Shown in pieces: positions 35,983-42,887 of a DNA stretch of 44,750 nt. The position numbers and the translations under genes are program-made. The stretch covers positions 1 to 44,750 of the forward strand of contig NZ_MECL01000067.1 of assembly GCF_014596445.1 (NCBI RefSeq), read 5' to 3'. Source of the stretch: Streptomyces sp. CBMA29 (GTDB taxonomy: Bacteria > Actinomycetota > Actinomycetes > Streptomycetales > Streptomycetaceae). Each line of letters starts with the position of its first letter. Within the stretch, counting starts at the first letter, position 1. The notes below the pieces were generated by a model. That model made no database searches, had not been told where the DNA came from, and saw only the letters and a list, made by a program, of their open reading frames with translations.

Positions 35983-36183
35983 GAAGAAGTCGCGCGTGTT
36001 ACGTAAAGGTGAACCGGCCGTACGTGACCGGAAGGCTGTATACGCGTGTGACGTGGGATGGGATACGAAGCGGATACGGACCGGCCACGAGTCAGGGAAG
36101 CCGGTCGGATACCCGTCGGTATACGGGACGGCCGGGACAGGCGTGACGGTATTGCCGCGTCACGGGGACGGCCGCGCCGACGT
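35983..36183. other. Remainder of the amtB upstream region
   Basis: The 321-base spacer between nsdA and amtB otherwise contains GTTACGTAAAGGTGAAC at 35998-36014, a weak reverse-oriented GlnR-like half-site, and several GGATAC/GTATAC words at 36040-36125. I see no ORF or convincing hairpin terminator for nsdA. Confidence 0.4.
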
Positions 36184-37668
36184 TTACGCGGACGCGGCGA
36201 CTTCCGGGAGTTCCACCGAGAGCCGGTCGGAGAGCGCGACGACCTCGGCGACACCGCCGTAGTCGCGTACCGCGGACTGGGTGGTCTTGCGGATGCGGGT
36301 GTTGACGCGCTCGGAGCGGACCCGCTTGGCGACGGTGATGGCGTCCTCGGTGCAGTGGGCCGCCTGCTCGGGGTTCTGCTGGAGCAGGTGCACGGTGGCC
36401 AGGCCCACCAGGTTGAGCGCGTACGCGCGTTGGTGCACCGGGTCGTTGCTGAACAGCTCGACGGCGCGCTCCATGACGGGGTGCGCGAGGGAGGCGTACG
36501 TGGGGCTGCGGCCCGCGATGTAGGCGAGGTCGCGGTAGGAGTGCGCGTTCTCCGCGTTCAGTTCGGCCTCGTTGAAGAAGCTGATCCAGGACGGGTCCTC
36601 GGCCGGGCGGGAGTCGCTCCAGGTGTCCTCGGCCATCCGGACGGCGCGGTGGCACTTGTTGACCTGGCCCATGTTGGCGTACGCGCGGGCCTCCAGCGAG
36701 TGCAGCATCGCCTGGGTGGTGGCGGTGGCCGAATCCCGACTGCCGTACTGGGCGAGGTGGATGAGCTCCAGGGCGTCGTCCGGCCGGTCCAGGTGGATCA
36801 TCTGACGGCTCATCGAGGACAGGATGAAGGCGCCGAGCGGCCGGTCGCCCGCTTCTTTTGCGGCGTGCAGCGCGAGCACCAGGTATTTCTGGGCGGTGGG
36901 CTGGAGTCCGACGTCGTAGCTCATCCATCCGGCGAGCGCGGCGAGGTCGGCGGTGATCCGGTACAGCCTGCGGGCCACGGCCTCGGGCTGCGGTTCCTGG
37001 AGCAGGTCGGTGACCTCGTGGAGCTGGCCGACGACGGCTTTGCGGCGCAGACCGCCGCCGCACTGGTTGTCCCACTCGCGGAACATCACGGTGGTGGACT
37101 CCAGGAGCTGCAACTCCTGTTCCGACAGCCGTGAGGGGCGCCCCGCGGCGTCGCGGGGCGCGGTGAGCAGCGGGCCGTCGGCGGGTGCGGGGCCCTGCGG
37201 GCCGGCCGCGGCGGTGCCGGTGGGCACCAGCCAGCGCTGCATGGGCTCGACGAGCGCGGGGCCCGCGGACAGCGCGAGCGAGGCGCCGAGGAAGCCGCGG
37301 CGGCCGAGCATCAGGTCGCTGCGGGAGAACTCGTTGATCAACTGGACGGTCTGCGGGCCCGCCCACGGCAGGTCCACGTCGCCGCCCGCGGCGGGCTGGT
37401 GCGCGGAGCGCAGCCCCAGGTCCTCGACGGGCACCACGCAGCCGAAGCGCTCGGAGAACAGCTCGGACAGGATGCGCGGGATGGGCTCGCGGGGCTGCTC
37501 GCCGTCGAGCCAGCGGCGCACGCGTGAGGTGTCGGTGCTGACGTGGTGGGCGCCCAACTGCCGTGCCCTGCGGTTCACCTGACGGGCCAGCTCGCCCTTG
37601 GACCAGCCACTGCGCACGAACCAAGAGGTCAACTGCGCGTTGGGCTGCTTCTCTTGTGTGCCGCCCAC
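36184..37668 (-). CDS. nsdA: Developmental repressor NsdA
   Basis: The 494-residue protein matches NsdA, known in S. coelicolor to hold back sporulation and antibiotic production. The start is GGTQEKQPNAQLTSWFVRSG, then a DNA-binding-like part with HHVSTDTSRVRRWLDGEQPR, followed by helical TPR-like repeats over the last 300 residues. I use GTG 37668, because GGGGG lies about seven bases upstream; a TTG at 37674 would be too close. The leader has a hairpin and a likely -10 at 37816. The molecular mode of action is not established. Confidence 0.9.
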   Translation of the reverse strand: MGGTQEKQPNAQLTSWFVRSGWSKGELARQVNRRARQLGAHHVSTDTSRVRRWLDGEQPREPIPRILSELFSERFGCVVPVEDLGLRSAHQPAAGGDVDLPWAGPQTVQLINEFSRSDLMLGRRGFLGASLALSAGPALVEPMQRWLVPTGTAAAGPQGPAPADGPLLTAPRDAAGRPSRLSEQELQLLESTTVMFREWDNQCGGGLRRKAVVGQLHEVTDLLQEPQPEAVARRLYRITADLAALAGWMSYDVGLQPTAQKYLVLALHAAKEAGDRPLGAFILSSMSRQMIHLDRPDDALELIHLAQYGSRDSATATTQAMLHSLEARAYANMGQVNKCHRAVRMAEDTWSDSRPAEDPSWISFFNEAELNAENAHSYRDLAYIAGRSPTYASLAHPVMERAVELFSNDPVHQRAYALNLVGLATVHLLQQNPEQAAHCTEDAITVAKRVRSERVNTRIRKTTQSAVRDYGGVAEVVALSDRLSVELPEVAASA

Positions 37669-37691
37669 GGTCAAGCCCCCATCCGAACTAG

Positions 37692-37722
37692 CTCAACCCT
37701 TTGGATACCAGGGCTGGTTGAG
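37692..37722 (-). promoter_or_regulatory. Hairpin in the nsdA leader
   Basis: CTCAACC (37692-37698) and GGTTGAG (37716-37722) are complementary, with a second inner pairing CCT/AGG, 24 bases before the nsdA start. It could affect translation. Confidence 0.4.
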
Positions 37723-37815
37723 TCCTGTCGACACCGCACGCACCGCCGTACGCATGCCTCCGGCATAACCGAGCAGGCGTGCGGGCGGCCCTCGTCGGCC
37801 TACGAACCGAAAGTA

Positions 37816-37821
37816 ATCCTA
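37816..37821 (-). promoter_or_regulatory. Candidate nsdA promoter -10
   Basis: TAGGAT on the minus strand is a near-ideal primary-sigma -10 and would give a leader of about 140 bases. The -35 is poor. On the plus strand of the same 311-base spacer TTGACA occurs at 37909-37914 without a matching -10; the rest of the spacer shows no gene. Confidence 0.45.
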
Positions 37822-37979
37822 CGATCACCCGTCCGCGACCGTTGTTGCGGAAACGCCACCATTCGCCACCCCTTCGAATGAACTCGACTATGGCGACAGG
37901 CGATTCACTTGACACATGCCGGTCGGACGAGGTCAGGCGGGTGCGTAACCATCGGGCGCGGCGATCCGTTGGAGGTGTC

Positions 37980-38678
37980 ATGGTGTTCACGATCGGCAGC
38001 ATGCGGGAGATCCGGCAGCAGCGGACCGGAGGGCGGTCCGGGGTTCGGCCCGGCGCGCGCCGGCGAACGCGCGCCGCCGTGTGCACCACTGTCGCGGAGT
38101 ACACGGGCTTGTGCGGCTGGGCCGTGGTGCCCGGTGCGCGGGCCTCGCGCGGCGGCGGTTCGTGCTCGTGCGGCGCGGACGACTGCAAGGAGCCCGGCGC
38201 GCATCCGCTGCCCTTCGCCGACGAGATCCCGGCGGGGACCACGCTTGAGCGGGCCGCCCATGCCTGGTCACAGGTGCCGGGGGCCGCGGTGCTGCTGCCC
38301 GCGGGGCGGTCCTTCGACGTGCTCGACGTGGCCGAGGCGTCCGGGCGCGGGGCGCTGGTACGGCTGGAGCGGATGGGGCTGCGGCTGGGCCCGGTCCTGC
38401 TGACGCCGACGGGGCGCGCGCAGTTCTTCGTCGCGCCGGGCGCCGCCGCCGAACTGCCGCACCTGCTCTACCGGATGGGCTGGGACGACGCGCGCCTCGA
38501 CCTGTGGTGCCTGGGCCCCGGCGACCATGTGACCGCTCCCCCGTCCGACCTCGGCGGCCACGGCCCGGTCCGCTGGCTCCGCGAGCCGGTCCTCGACTCG
38601 GCCGCCCAGCCCCCCGAGGCCCGCCTCCTGCTCGGCACTCTGGCGTACGTCAGCCACCGCGACAGCGCCTTCGCCTGA
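37980..38678 (+). CDS. Bifunctional DNA primase/polymerase-like (prim-pol) domain protein
   Basis: The 232-residue protein has the zinc-ribbon-like motif CSCGADDCKEPGAHPLPF typical of the prim-pol N-terminal domain found in replication proteins of plasmids and phages. The usual catalytic pair of acids (DxD/DxE) is not obvious: the matching place reads SFDVLDVAEASG. The protein has no helicase part, so it may be a degenerate or regulatory relative. A gene of this kind is found next to nsdA in other Streptomyces. ATG 37980 has GGAGG four bases before it; GTG 37983 is an alternative with better spacing. Confidence 0.78.
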   Translation: MVFTIGSMREIRQQRTGGRSGVRPGARRRTRAAVCTTVAEYTGLCGWAVVPGARASRGGGSCSCGADDCKEPGAHPLPFADEIPAGTTLERAAHAWSQVPGAAVLLPAGRSFDVLDVAEASGRGALVRLERMGLRLGPVLLTPTGRAQFFVAPGAAAELPHLLYRMGWDDARLDLWCLGPGDHVTAPPSDLGGHGPVRWLREPVLDSAAQPPEARLLLGTLAYVSHRDSAFA

Positions 38679-38681
38679 GCC

Positions 38682-38755
38682 CTGCCGCTGCCGCTGCCGC
38701 TGCCGCCTGCCGCCTGCCGCCTGCCGCCTGCCGCCTGCCGCCTGCCGCCTGCCGT
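38682..38755. repeat. 6-bp/7-bp tandem repeat
   Basis: Three CTGCCG units are followed by six exact 7-bp TGCCGCC units and a partial one, immediately after the prim-pol stop codon. It is intergenic and likely variable between strains. Confidence 0.85.
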
Positions 38756-38771
38756 ACACAACCAGGTACGA

Positions 38772-38805
38772 GTAAGGGGCGCTCACCTGGGTGAGCGCCC
38801 CTTAC
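38772..38805. terminator. Bidirectional terminator between prim-pol gene and ftsY
   Basis: GTAAGGGGCGCTCACC (38772-38787) and GGTGAGCGCCCCTTAC (38790-38805) are perfectly complementary over 16 bp. The position between convergent genes indicates a two-way terminator. Confidence 0.9.
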
Positions 38806-38846
38806 CGCAGCCGTACGACGGGGCCTAGTCCCCGATGAGTCCCCGT

Positions 38847-40055
38847 TCAGTCCCCGATGAGCGCGTCTACGAAAGCGCCCGGCTCAAACGGGGCCAGGTC
38901 GTCGGCGCCCTCACCGAGGCCGATGAGCTTGACCGGGACGCCCAGGTCGCGCTGGACGGCGACGACGATGCCGCCCTTGGCCGTGCCGTCGAGCTTGGTG
39001 AGGACGATGCCGGTGATGTCGACGACCTCGGCGAAGACGCGGGCCTGGACGAGGCCGTTCTGGCCGGTGGTGGCGTCGAGGACGAGCAGCACCTCGTCGA
39101 CCGGGCCGTGCTTCTCGACGACCCGCTTGACCTTGCCCAGCTCGTCCATCAGGCCGGTCTTGGTGTGCAGGCGGCCCGCGGTGTCGATGAGCACCGCGTC
39201 GGCGCCCTCGGCGATGCCTTCCTTGACCGCGTCGAAGGCGATGGAGGCGGGGTCGCCGCCCTCGGGGCCGCGTACCGTACGCGCCCCGACGCGCTCGCCC
39301 CAGGTCTGGAGCTGGTCGGCGGCGGCGGCGCGGAAGGTGTCGGCCGCGCCGAGCACGACGCTGTGGCCGTCGGCGACCAGCACGCGGGCGAGCTTGCCCG
39401 TGGTGGTGGTCTTGCCGGTGCCGTTGACGCCGACGACCATCAGGACGGCCGGGGACTCCTCGTGGCTCTCGGTGCGCAGGGTGCGGTCCAGCTCCGGGTC
39501 GAGGAGCGTGATCAGCTCTTCGCGGAGCAGCCCGCGCAGCTCGTCCGGCGTCCGGGTGCCGAGCACCCGCACGCGGGTCCGCAGCCGCTCGACCAGCTCC
39601 TGGGTGGGCGCGACGCCGACGTCGGCGGTGAGCAGGATCTCCTCGATCTCCTCCCAGGTGTCCTCGTCGAGCCGTTCACGGGAGAGCAGCGTGAGCAGGC
39701 CCTTGCCCAGCGAATTCTGCGAGCGCGACAGCCGTGAGCGCAGCCGGACGAGGCGTCCCGCCGTGGGCTCCGGCTGTTCGATCACCGGCGCCTGGGGGAC
39801 CTGCACCTCCTCCACGGCGTCGGGCGCGGCGGTCGCGCCGGGCAGCTCGACCTCTTCGATGGTCCTGCGGGGCTCCTCCCGCGGGGTCTCGGCCTCGTCA
39901 CCGACGTGCGGTTCCGCGGGAGGCGCGGTGACGGACGGGCTGCTCGGCGGCGTCGGCGGGAGCTGCCGCTTCTTGCGGCGGCTGCCGACGACCAGTCCAC
40001 CGGCGCCGAGGATCACGACCAGGGCGATGACTACGGCAAGGACGACGATTTCCAT
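38847..40055 (-). CDS. ftsY: Signal recognition particle receptor FtsY
   Basis: The 402-residue GTPase starts with a true transmembrane segment (residues 4-24), as is usual in Actinobacteria, followed by an acidic Pro/Glu linker. The NG domain has VVGVNGTGKTTTTGKLARVL, DTFRAAAADQL, DTAGRLHTKTGLMDEL and TKLDGTAKGGI. It docks the SRP-ribosome complex at the membrane together with Ffh. A possible promoter lies at 40095-40100. Transcription ends at the strong terminator downstream. Confidence 0.96.
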   Translation of the reverse strand: MEIVVLAVVIALVVILGAGGLVVGSRRKKRQLPPTPPSSPSVTAPPAEPHVGDEAETPREEPRRTIEEVELPGATAAPDAVEEVQVPQAPVIEQPEPTAGRLVRLRSRLSRSQNSLGKGLLTLLSRERLDEDTWEEIEEILLTADVGVAPTQELVERLRTRVRVLGTRTPDELRGLLREELITLLDPELDRTLRTESHEESPAVLMVVGVNGTGKTTTTGKLARVLVADGHSVVLGAADTFRAAAADQLQTWGERVGARTVRGPEGGDPASIAFDAVKEGIAEGADAVLIDTAGRLHTKTGLMDELGKVKRVVEKHGPVDEVLLVLDATTGQNGLVQARVFAEVVDITGIVLTKLDGTAKGGIVVAVQRDLGVPVKLIGLGEGADDLAPFEPGAFVDALIGD

Positions 40056-40094
40056 GGTTTCTTTCGGAGCCTTTCACCAGGTCAGGGCGTGTGC

Positions 40095-40100
40095 ATGCTA
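40095..40100 (-). promoter_or_regulatory. Candidate ftsY promoter -10
   Basis: TAGCAT on the minus strand would start a leader of about 33 bases before ATG 40055. No clear -35 is seen. Confidence 0.35.
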
Positions 40101-40286
40101 GCCCACCGACCCTCGGGACCACCGAGGCGTCACGGCTCGGTCAGGCACACGCGCACGTCAACCGTACGGGAAACCCCCCGTCCGCCCAGGACCCGCGCCC
40201 GTATCCGCGCCCGTATCCGCGCCGCGCGAGCGACGGACGGCGGCTTTCCCCTGCCAGGTCCGGCCCGGCCCGGCCCGCCACAGCCC

Positions 40287-40315
40287 TGTGAATCTGACGC
40301 TACGTCAGCTAATCT
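40287..40315 (+). promoter_or_regulatory. Promoter with embedded palindromic operator for the flavin oxidoreductase gene
   Basis: TGTGAA (40287-40292), a 17-base spacer and TAATCT (40310-40315) form a promoter. The spacer contains the perfect inverted repeat CTGACG-CTA-CGTCAG (40294-40308). A dimeric repressor such as a TetR or MarR protein bound there would block RNA polymerase directly. Confidence 0.7.
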
Positions 40316-40351
40316 CCGGTCGCCCGCATCCGGCGAAGGGGGCCGTCCGCC

Positions 40352-41338
40352 ATGACCGTGACCGTCGTGCGCATGAATCTGATCGATCCGGGGGCCGAAC
40401 CGAAGGCACTCGGAGCCCGGTACCGGGCGGCCCTGGAGATGGCCAGGTACGCCGACGAGCACGGTGTCACCACCGTGCAGACCGAGGAGCACCACGGCGC
40501 GGAGAACAACTGGCTCTCGGCGCCGCTGGCCTTCGCGGGGGCCGTGCTCGGCGCCACCAGCCGGATCTCGGTGACCGTGTCCGCGCTGATCGGGCCGCTG
40601 CACGACCCGCTGCGGCTCGCGGAGGACCTGGCCGTACTGGACCTGGTCAGCGGCGGGCGGCTGGTCACGGTGGCCGGGATCGGCTACCGCCCGGAGGAGT
40701 ACGCGGCCTTCGGCCAGGACTGGCACCGGCGCGGCGCCCTCCAGGACGAGGTGCTCGACACGCTGATCGCGGCCTGGACCGGCGAGCCCTTCGACTACCG
40801 CGGCCGTACCGTACGCGTCACGCCCCGCCCGTACTCCCGGCCGCATCCGCCGCTGCTGATCGGCGGCAGCTCACGGGCCGCGGCCCGCAGGGCGGCCCGG
40901 CTCGGCCTGCCGTTCTTCCCCAGCGCGCACCTGCCGGAACTGGCGGCGTACTACGAGGAGCGGCTGGCCGCGTACGGCACGGAGGGCTGGTGCCTGATGC
41001 CCCCGGCCGACGTGCCGCTGCTGCACATCGCGGAGGACCCGGACCGGGCCTGGGCCGAGTACGGCGGGCACCTGCTGCACGAGGCGCGCACGTACGCGTC
41101 CTGGCAGTCGGGCGACATCCACTCGGCGGTCCGCTCGGCCGCGTCGGGCGTGGCGGAACTGCGCGCGGAGGGCGTCTACCGGATCGTCACACCGGCGCAG
41201 TGCGTCGCCCTCGCCGAGGCGGGCGGTGACCAGGCGAGCCTGGTGCTGCACCCGCTGTGCGGGGGCATGCCCGTCGACGAGGGCTGGCGGAGCCTGCGGC
41301 TGCTGGCGGAACAGGTGCTCCCCAAGCTGGCCGCGTGA
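40352..41338 (+). CDS. LLM class flavin-dependent oxidoreductase
   Basis: The 328-residue protein is of the bacterial-luciferase-like family, a TIM barrel that uses FMN or F420. Typical segments are TVQTEEHHGAENNWLSAPLA near the N-terminus, RLAEDLAVLDLVSGGRLVTV and GIGYRPEEYAAFG, and PPLLIGGSSRAAARRAARLG. The substrate is unknown; relatives act as monooxygenases or F420-dependent reductases. ATG 40352 has AAGGGGG nine bases upstream. It stands alone behind its own operator-promoter, so it is likely inducible, and converges with the sugar transporter gene. Confidence 0.9.
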   Translation: MTVTVVRMNLIDPGAEPKALGARYRAALEMARYADEHGVTTVQTEEHHGAENNWLSAPLAFAGAVLGATSRISVTVSALIGPLHDPLRLAEDLAVLDLVSGGRLVTVAGIGYRPEEYAAFGQDWHRRGALQDEVLDTLIAAWTGEPFDYRGRTVRVTPRPYSRPHPPLLIGGSSRAAARRAARLGLPFFPSAHLPELAAYYEERLAAYGTEGWCLMPPADVPLLHIAEDPDRAWAEYGGHLLHEARTYASWQSGDIHSAVRSAASGVAELRAEGVYRIVTPAQCVALAEAGGDQASLVLHPLCGGMPVDEGWRSLRLLAEQVLPKLAA

Positions 41339-41347
41339 CGCGTCGCG

Positions 41348-41365
41348 GACGCCGGGTGCGGCGTC
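41348..41365. terminator. Small hairpin between convergent genes
   Basis: GACGCC and GGCGTC pair over six bp with a six-base loop in the 25-base gap, overlapping the last bases of the transporter gene. It is a weak terminator candidate. Confidence 0.35.
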
Positions 41366-42779
41366 ACCCCATCTCCTCCAGCGTCTTGCCCTTCGTCTCC
41401 TTCACGAACAGCAGTACGAACGGGATGGAGGCCACCGCGAAGCACGCGTAGATGACGTACGTGCCCGACAGATTCCAGTCCGCCAGGCTCGGGAAGCTCG
41501 CGGTGATGGCCCAGTTGGCGATCCACTGCGCGGAGGCGGCGACGCCGAGCGCCGCGGCCCGGATCTTGTTGGGGAACATCTCGCCGAGGAAGACCCAGAC
41601 GATGACACCCCACGACAGGGCGAAGAAGAGCACGAAGCAGTGGGCGGCGATCAGGGCGACCGTGCCCTCGGTGTTCGGCAGGGTGGCGCCGGACTTGGCC
41701 GAGAAGGCCCACGCCTCCAGGGCGAGCGCGACGGCCATGCCCGTGGAGCCGATCAGGGCCAGCGGCTTGCGGCCGATCCGGTCCACGAAGATCATCGCGA
41801 TCACCGTGCCGATGATGTTCACGATCGACGTGGTGAAGGAGTAGAAGAACGAGCTGCTGGGGTCGATGCCGACGGACTGCCACAGCGTGGACGAGTAGTA
41901 GAACGCCACGTTGATGCCGACGAGTTGCTGGAACATGGACAGGCCGATGCCGATCCAGACGATCGGCAGGAAGCCCCCGCGCGAGCCGAGCAGGTCCTTG
42001 AAGGTCGACTTGTGCTCGCGGCGCATGGCGGTCTGGATCTCGGCGACACGGGCGTCCAGGTCGGTGTCCGCGCCCTCGATGTCGGCGAGTACGGCCTTGG
42101 CGTCCTTCTCCCGGTTCACGGAGATCAGGAAGCGCGGCGACTCGGGGATCGCGAACGACAGCATCCCGTAGATCACCGCGGGGATGACCATCACGCCGAG
42201 CATGATCTGCCACGCCTCAAGGCCGATGATGTGGCCGCGCTGGTCGCCGTGGGCGCCCTTGAGGATGGCGTAGTTGACGAGCTGCGAGACGGCGATGCCG
42301 AGCACGATGGCGGCCTGCTGGAACGAGGCGAGCCTGCCGCGGTAGGCGGGCGGCGAGACCTCGGCGATGTAGGCCGGGCCGATGACCGAGGCCATGCCGA
42401 TCGCGAAACCGCCGATGATCCGCCACAGGGCCAGGTCCCACAGCGCGAAGGGCAGTGCCGAGCCGACGGCGCTGACGGTGAACATGACGGAGGCGATCTG
42501 CATGCAGCGGATTCGGCCGATCCGGTCGGCGATCCGGCCCGCGGTCGCCGCGCCGATGGCACAGCCGATCAGGGCGATGGCGATGACCTGCGCGAGCGTG
42601 CCGGAGCCGATGTCGTACTTGTCACGGATGGCCTCGACGGCGCCGTTGATGACGGAGCTGTCGTAGCCGAAGAGAAAGCCGCCCATGGCGGCGGCGGCCG
42701 TGATGAAGATGATGTGGCCGAGGTGTTCCGGCAGTGCGTTGTGGTCTGCCGGCGCGGAGGATCGTGGGGTGCTGGTCAA
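41364..42779 (-). CDS. glcP: Sugar porter MFS transporter, GlcP type (glucose permease)
   Basis: The 471-residue transporter has 12 membrane segments and sugar-porter signatures: GGFLFGYDSSVINGAVEAIR, RIADRIGRIRCMQ, PAYIAEVSPPAYRGRLASFQ, IPESPRFLI, QQLVGINVAFYYSSTLWQ and VKETKGKTLEEMG. It closely resembles the S. coelicolor glucose/H+ symporter GlcP as I remember it, whose genes occur in two copies with one beside smc. I place the start at TTG 42779 because AGGAG lies five bases upstream and the protein then begins (M)TSTPRSS as in GlcP. Overlapping inverted repeats lie in its upstream region. Confidence 0.92.
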   Translation of the reverse strand: MTSTPRSSAPADHNALPEHLGHIIFITAAAAMGGFLFGYDSSVINGAVEAIRDKYDIGSGTLAQVIAIALIGCAIGAATAGRIADRIGRIRCMQIASVMFTVSAVGSALPFALWDLALWRIIGGFAIGMASVIGPAYIAEVSPPAYRGRLASFQQAAIVLGIAVSQLVNYAILKGAHGDQRGHIIGLEAWQIMLGVMVIPAVIYGMLSFAIPESPRFLISVNREKDAKAVLADIEGADTDLDARVAEIQTAMRREHKSTFKDLLGSRGGFLPIVWIGIGLSMFQQLVGINVAFYYSSTLWQSVGIDPSSSFFYSFTTSIVNIIGTVIAMIFVDRIGRKPLALIGSTGMAVALALEAWAFSAKSGATLPNTEGTVALIAAHCFVLFFALSWGVIVWVFLGEMFPNKIRAAALGVAASAQWIANWAITASFPSLADWNLSGTYVIYACFAVASIPFVLLFVKETKGKTLEEMG

Positions 42780-42800
42780 GATGGCTCCTCGGGCTCGGCG

Positions 42801-42839
42801 GTGAGCCCTCACATGAGGGTCTGGATCTTCGAGTGTCAG
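42801..42839 (-). promoter_or_regulatory. Possible glcP promoter with overlapping inverted repeats
   Basis: CTGACA on the minus strand (42839-42834) is a good -35; 17 bases on, the -10 position is poor (TCATGT). Two inverted repeats overlap there: GTGAG-CC-CTCAC (42801-42812) and CCCTCA-CA-TGAGGG (42806-42819). They cannot form at the same time, and may be an operator or leader structure. Confidence 0.4.
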
Positions 42840-42887
42840 CCGACGCGCCGGTCGCCACCACTCGGGAACCGGGCGTGACCCGGAGCC

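Noticed and set aside
35998..36014. Second GlnR operator (GTTACGTAAAGGTGAAC)
   Set aside because: Half-site spacing is seven rather than six and the second half-site is poor; kept only as a note.
38679..38790. Minus-strand frame through the 7-bp repeats (Gln/Arg/Gly repeats)
   Set aside because: It exists only because the repeat has no stop codons; it runs antisense to the prim-pol gene and lacks any domain.
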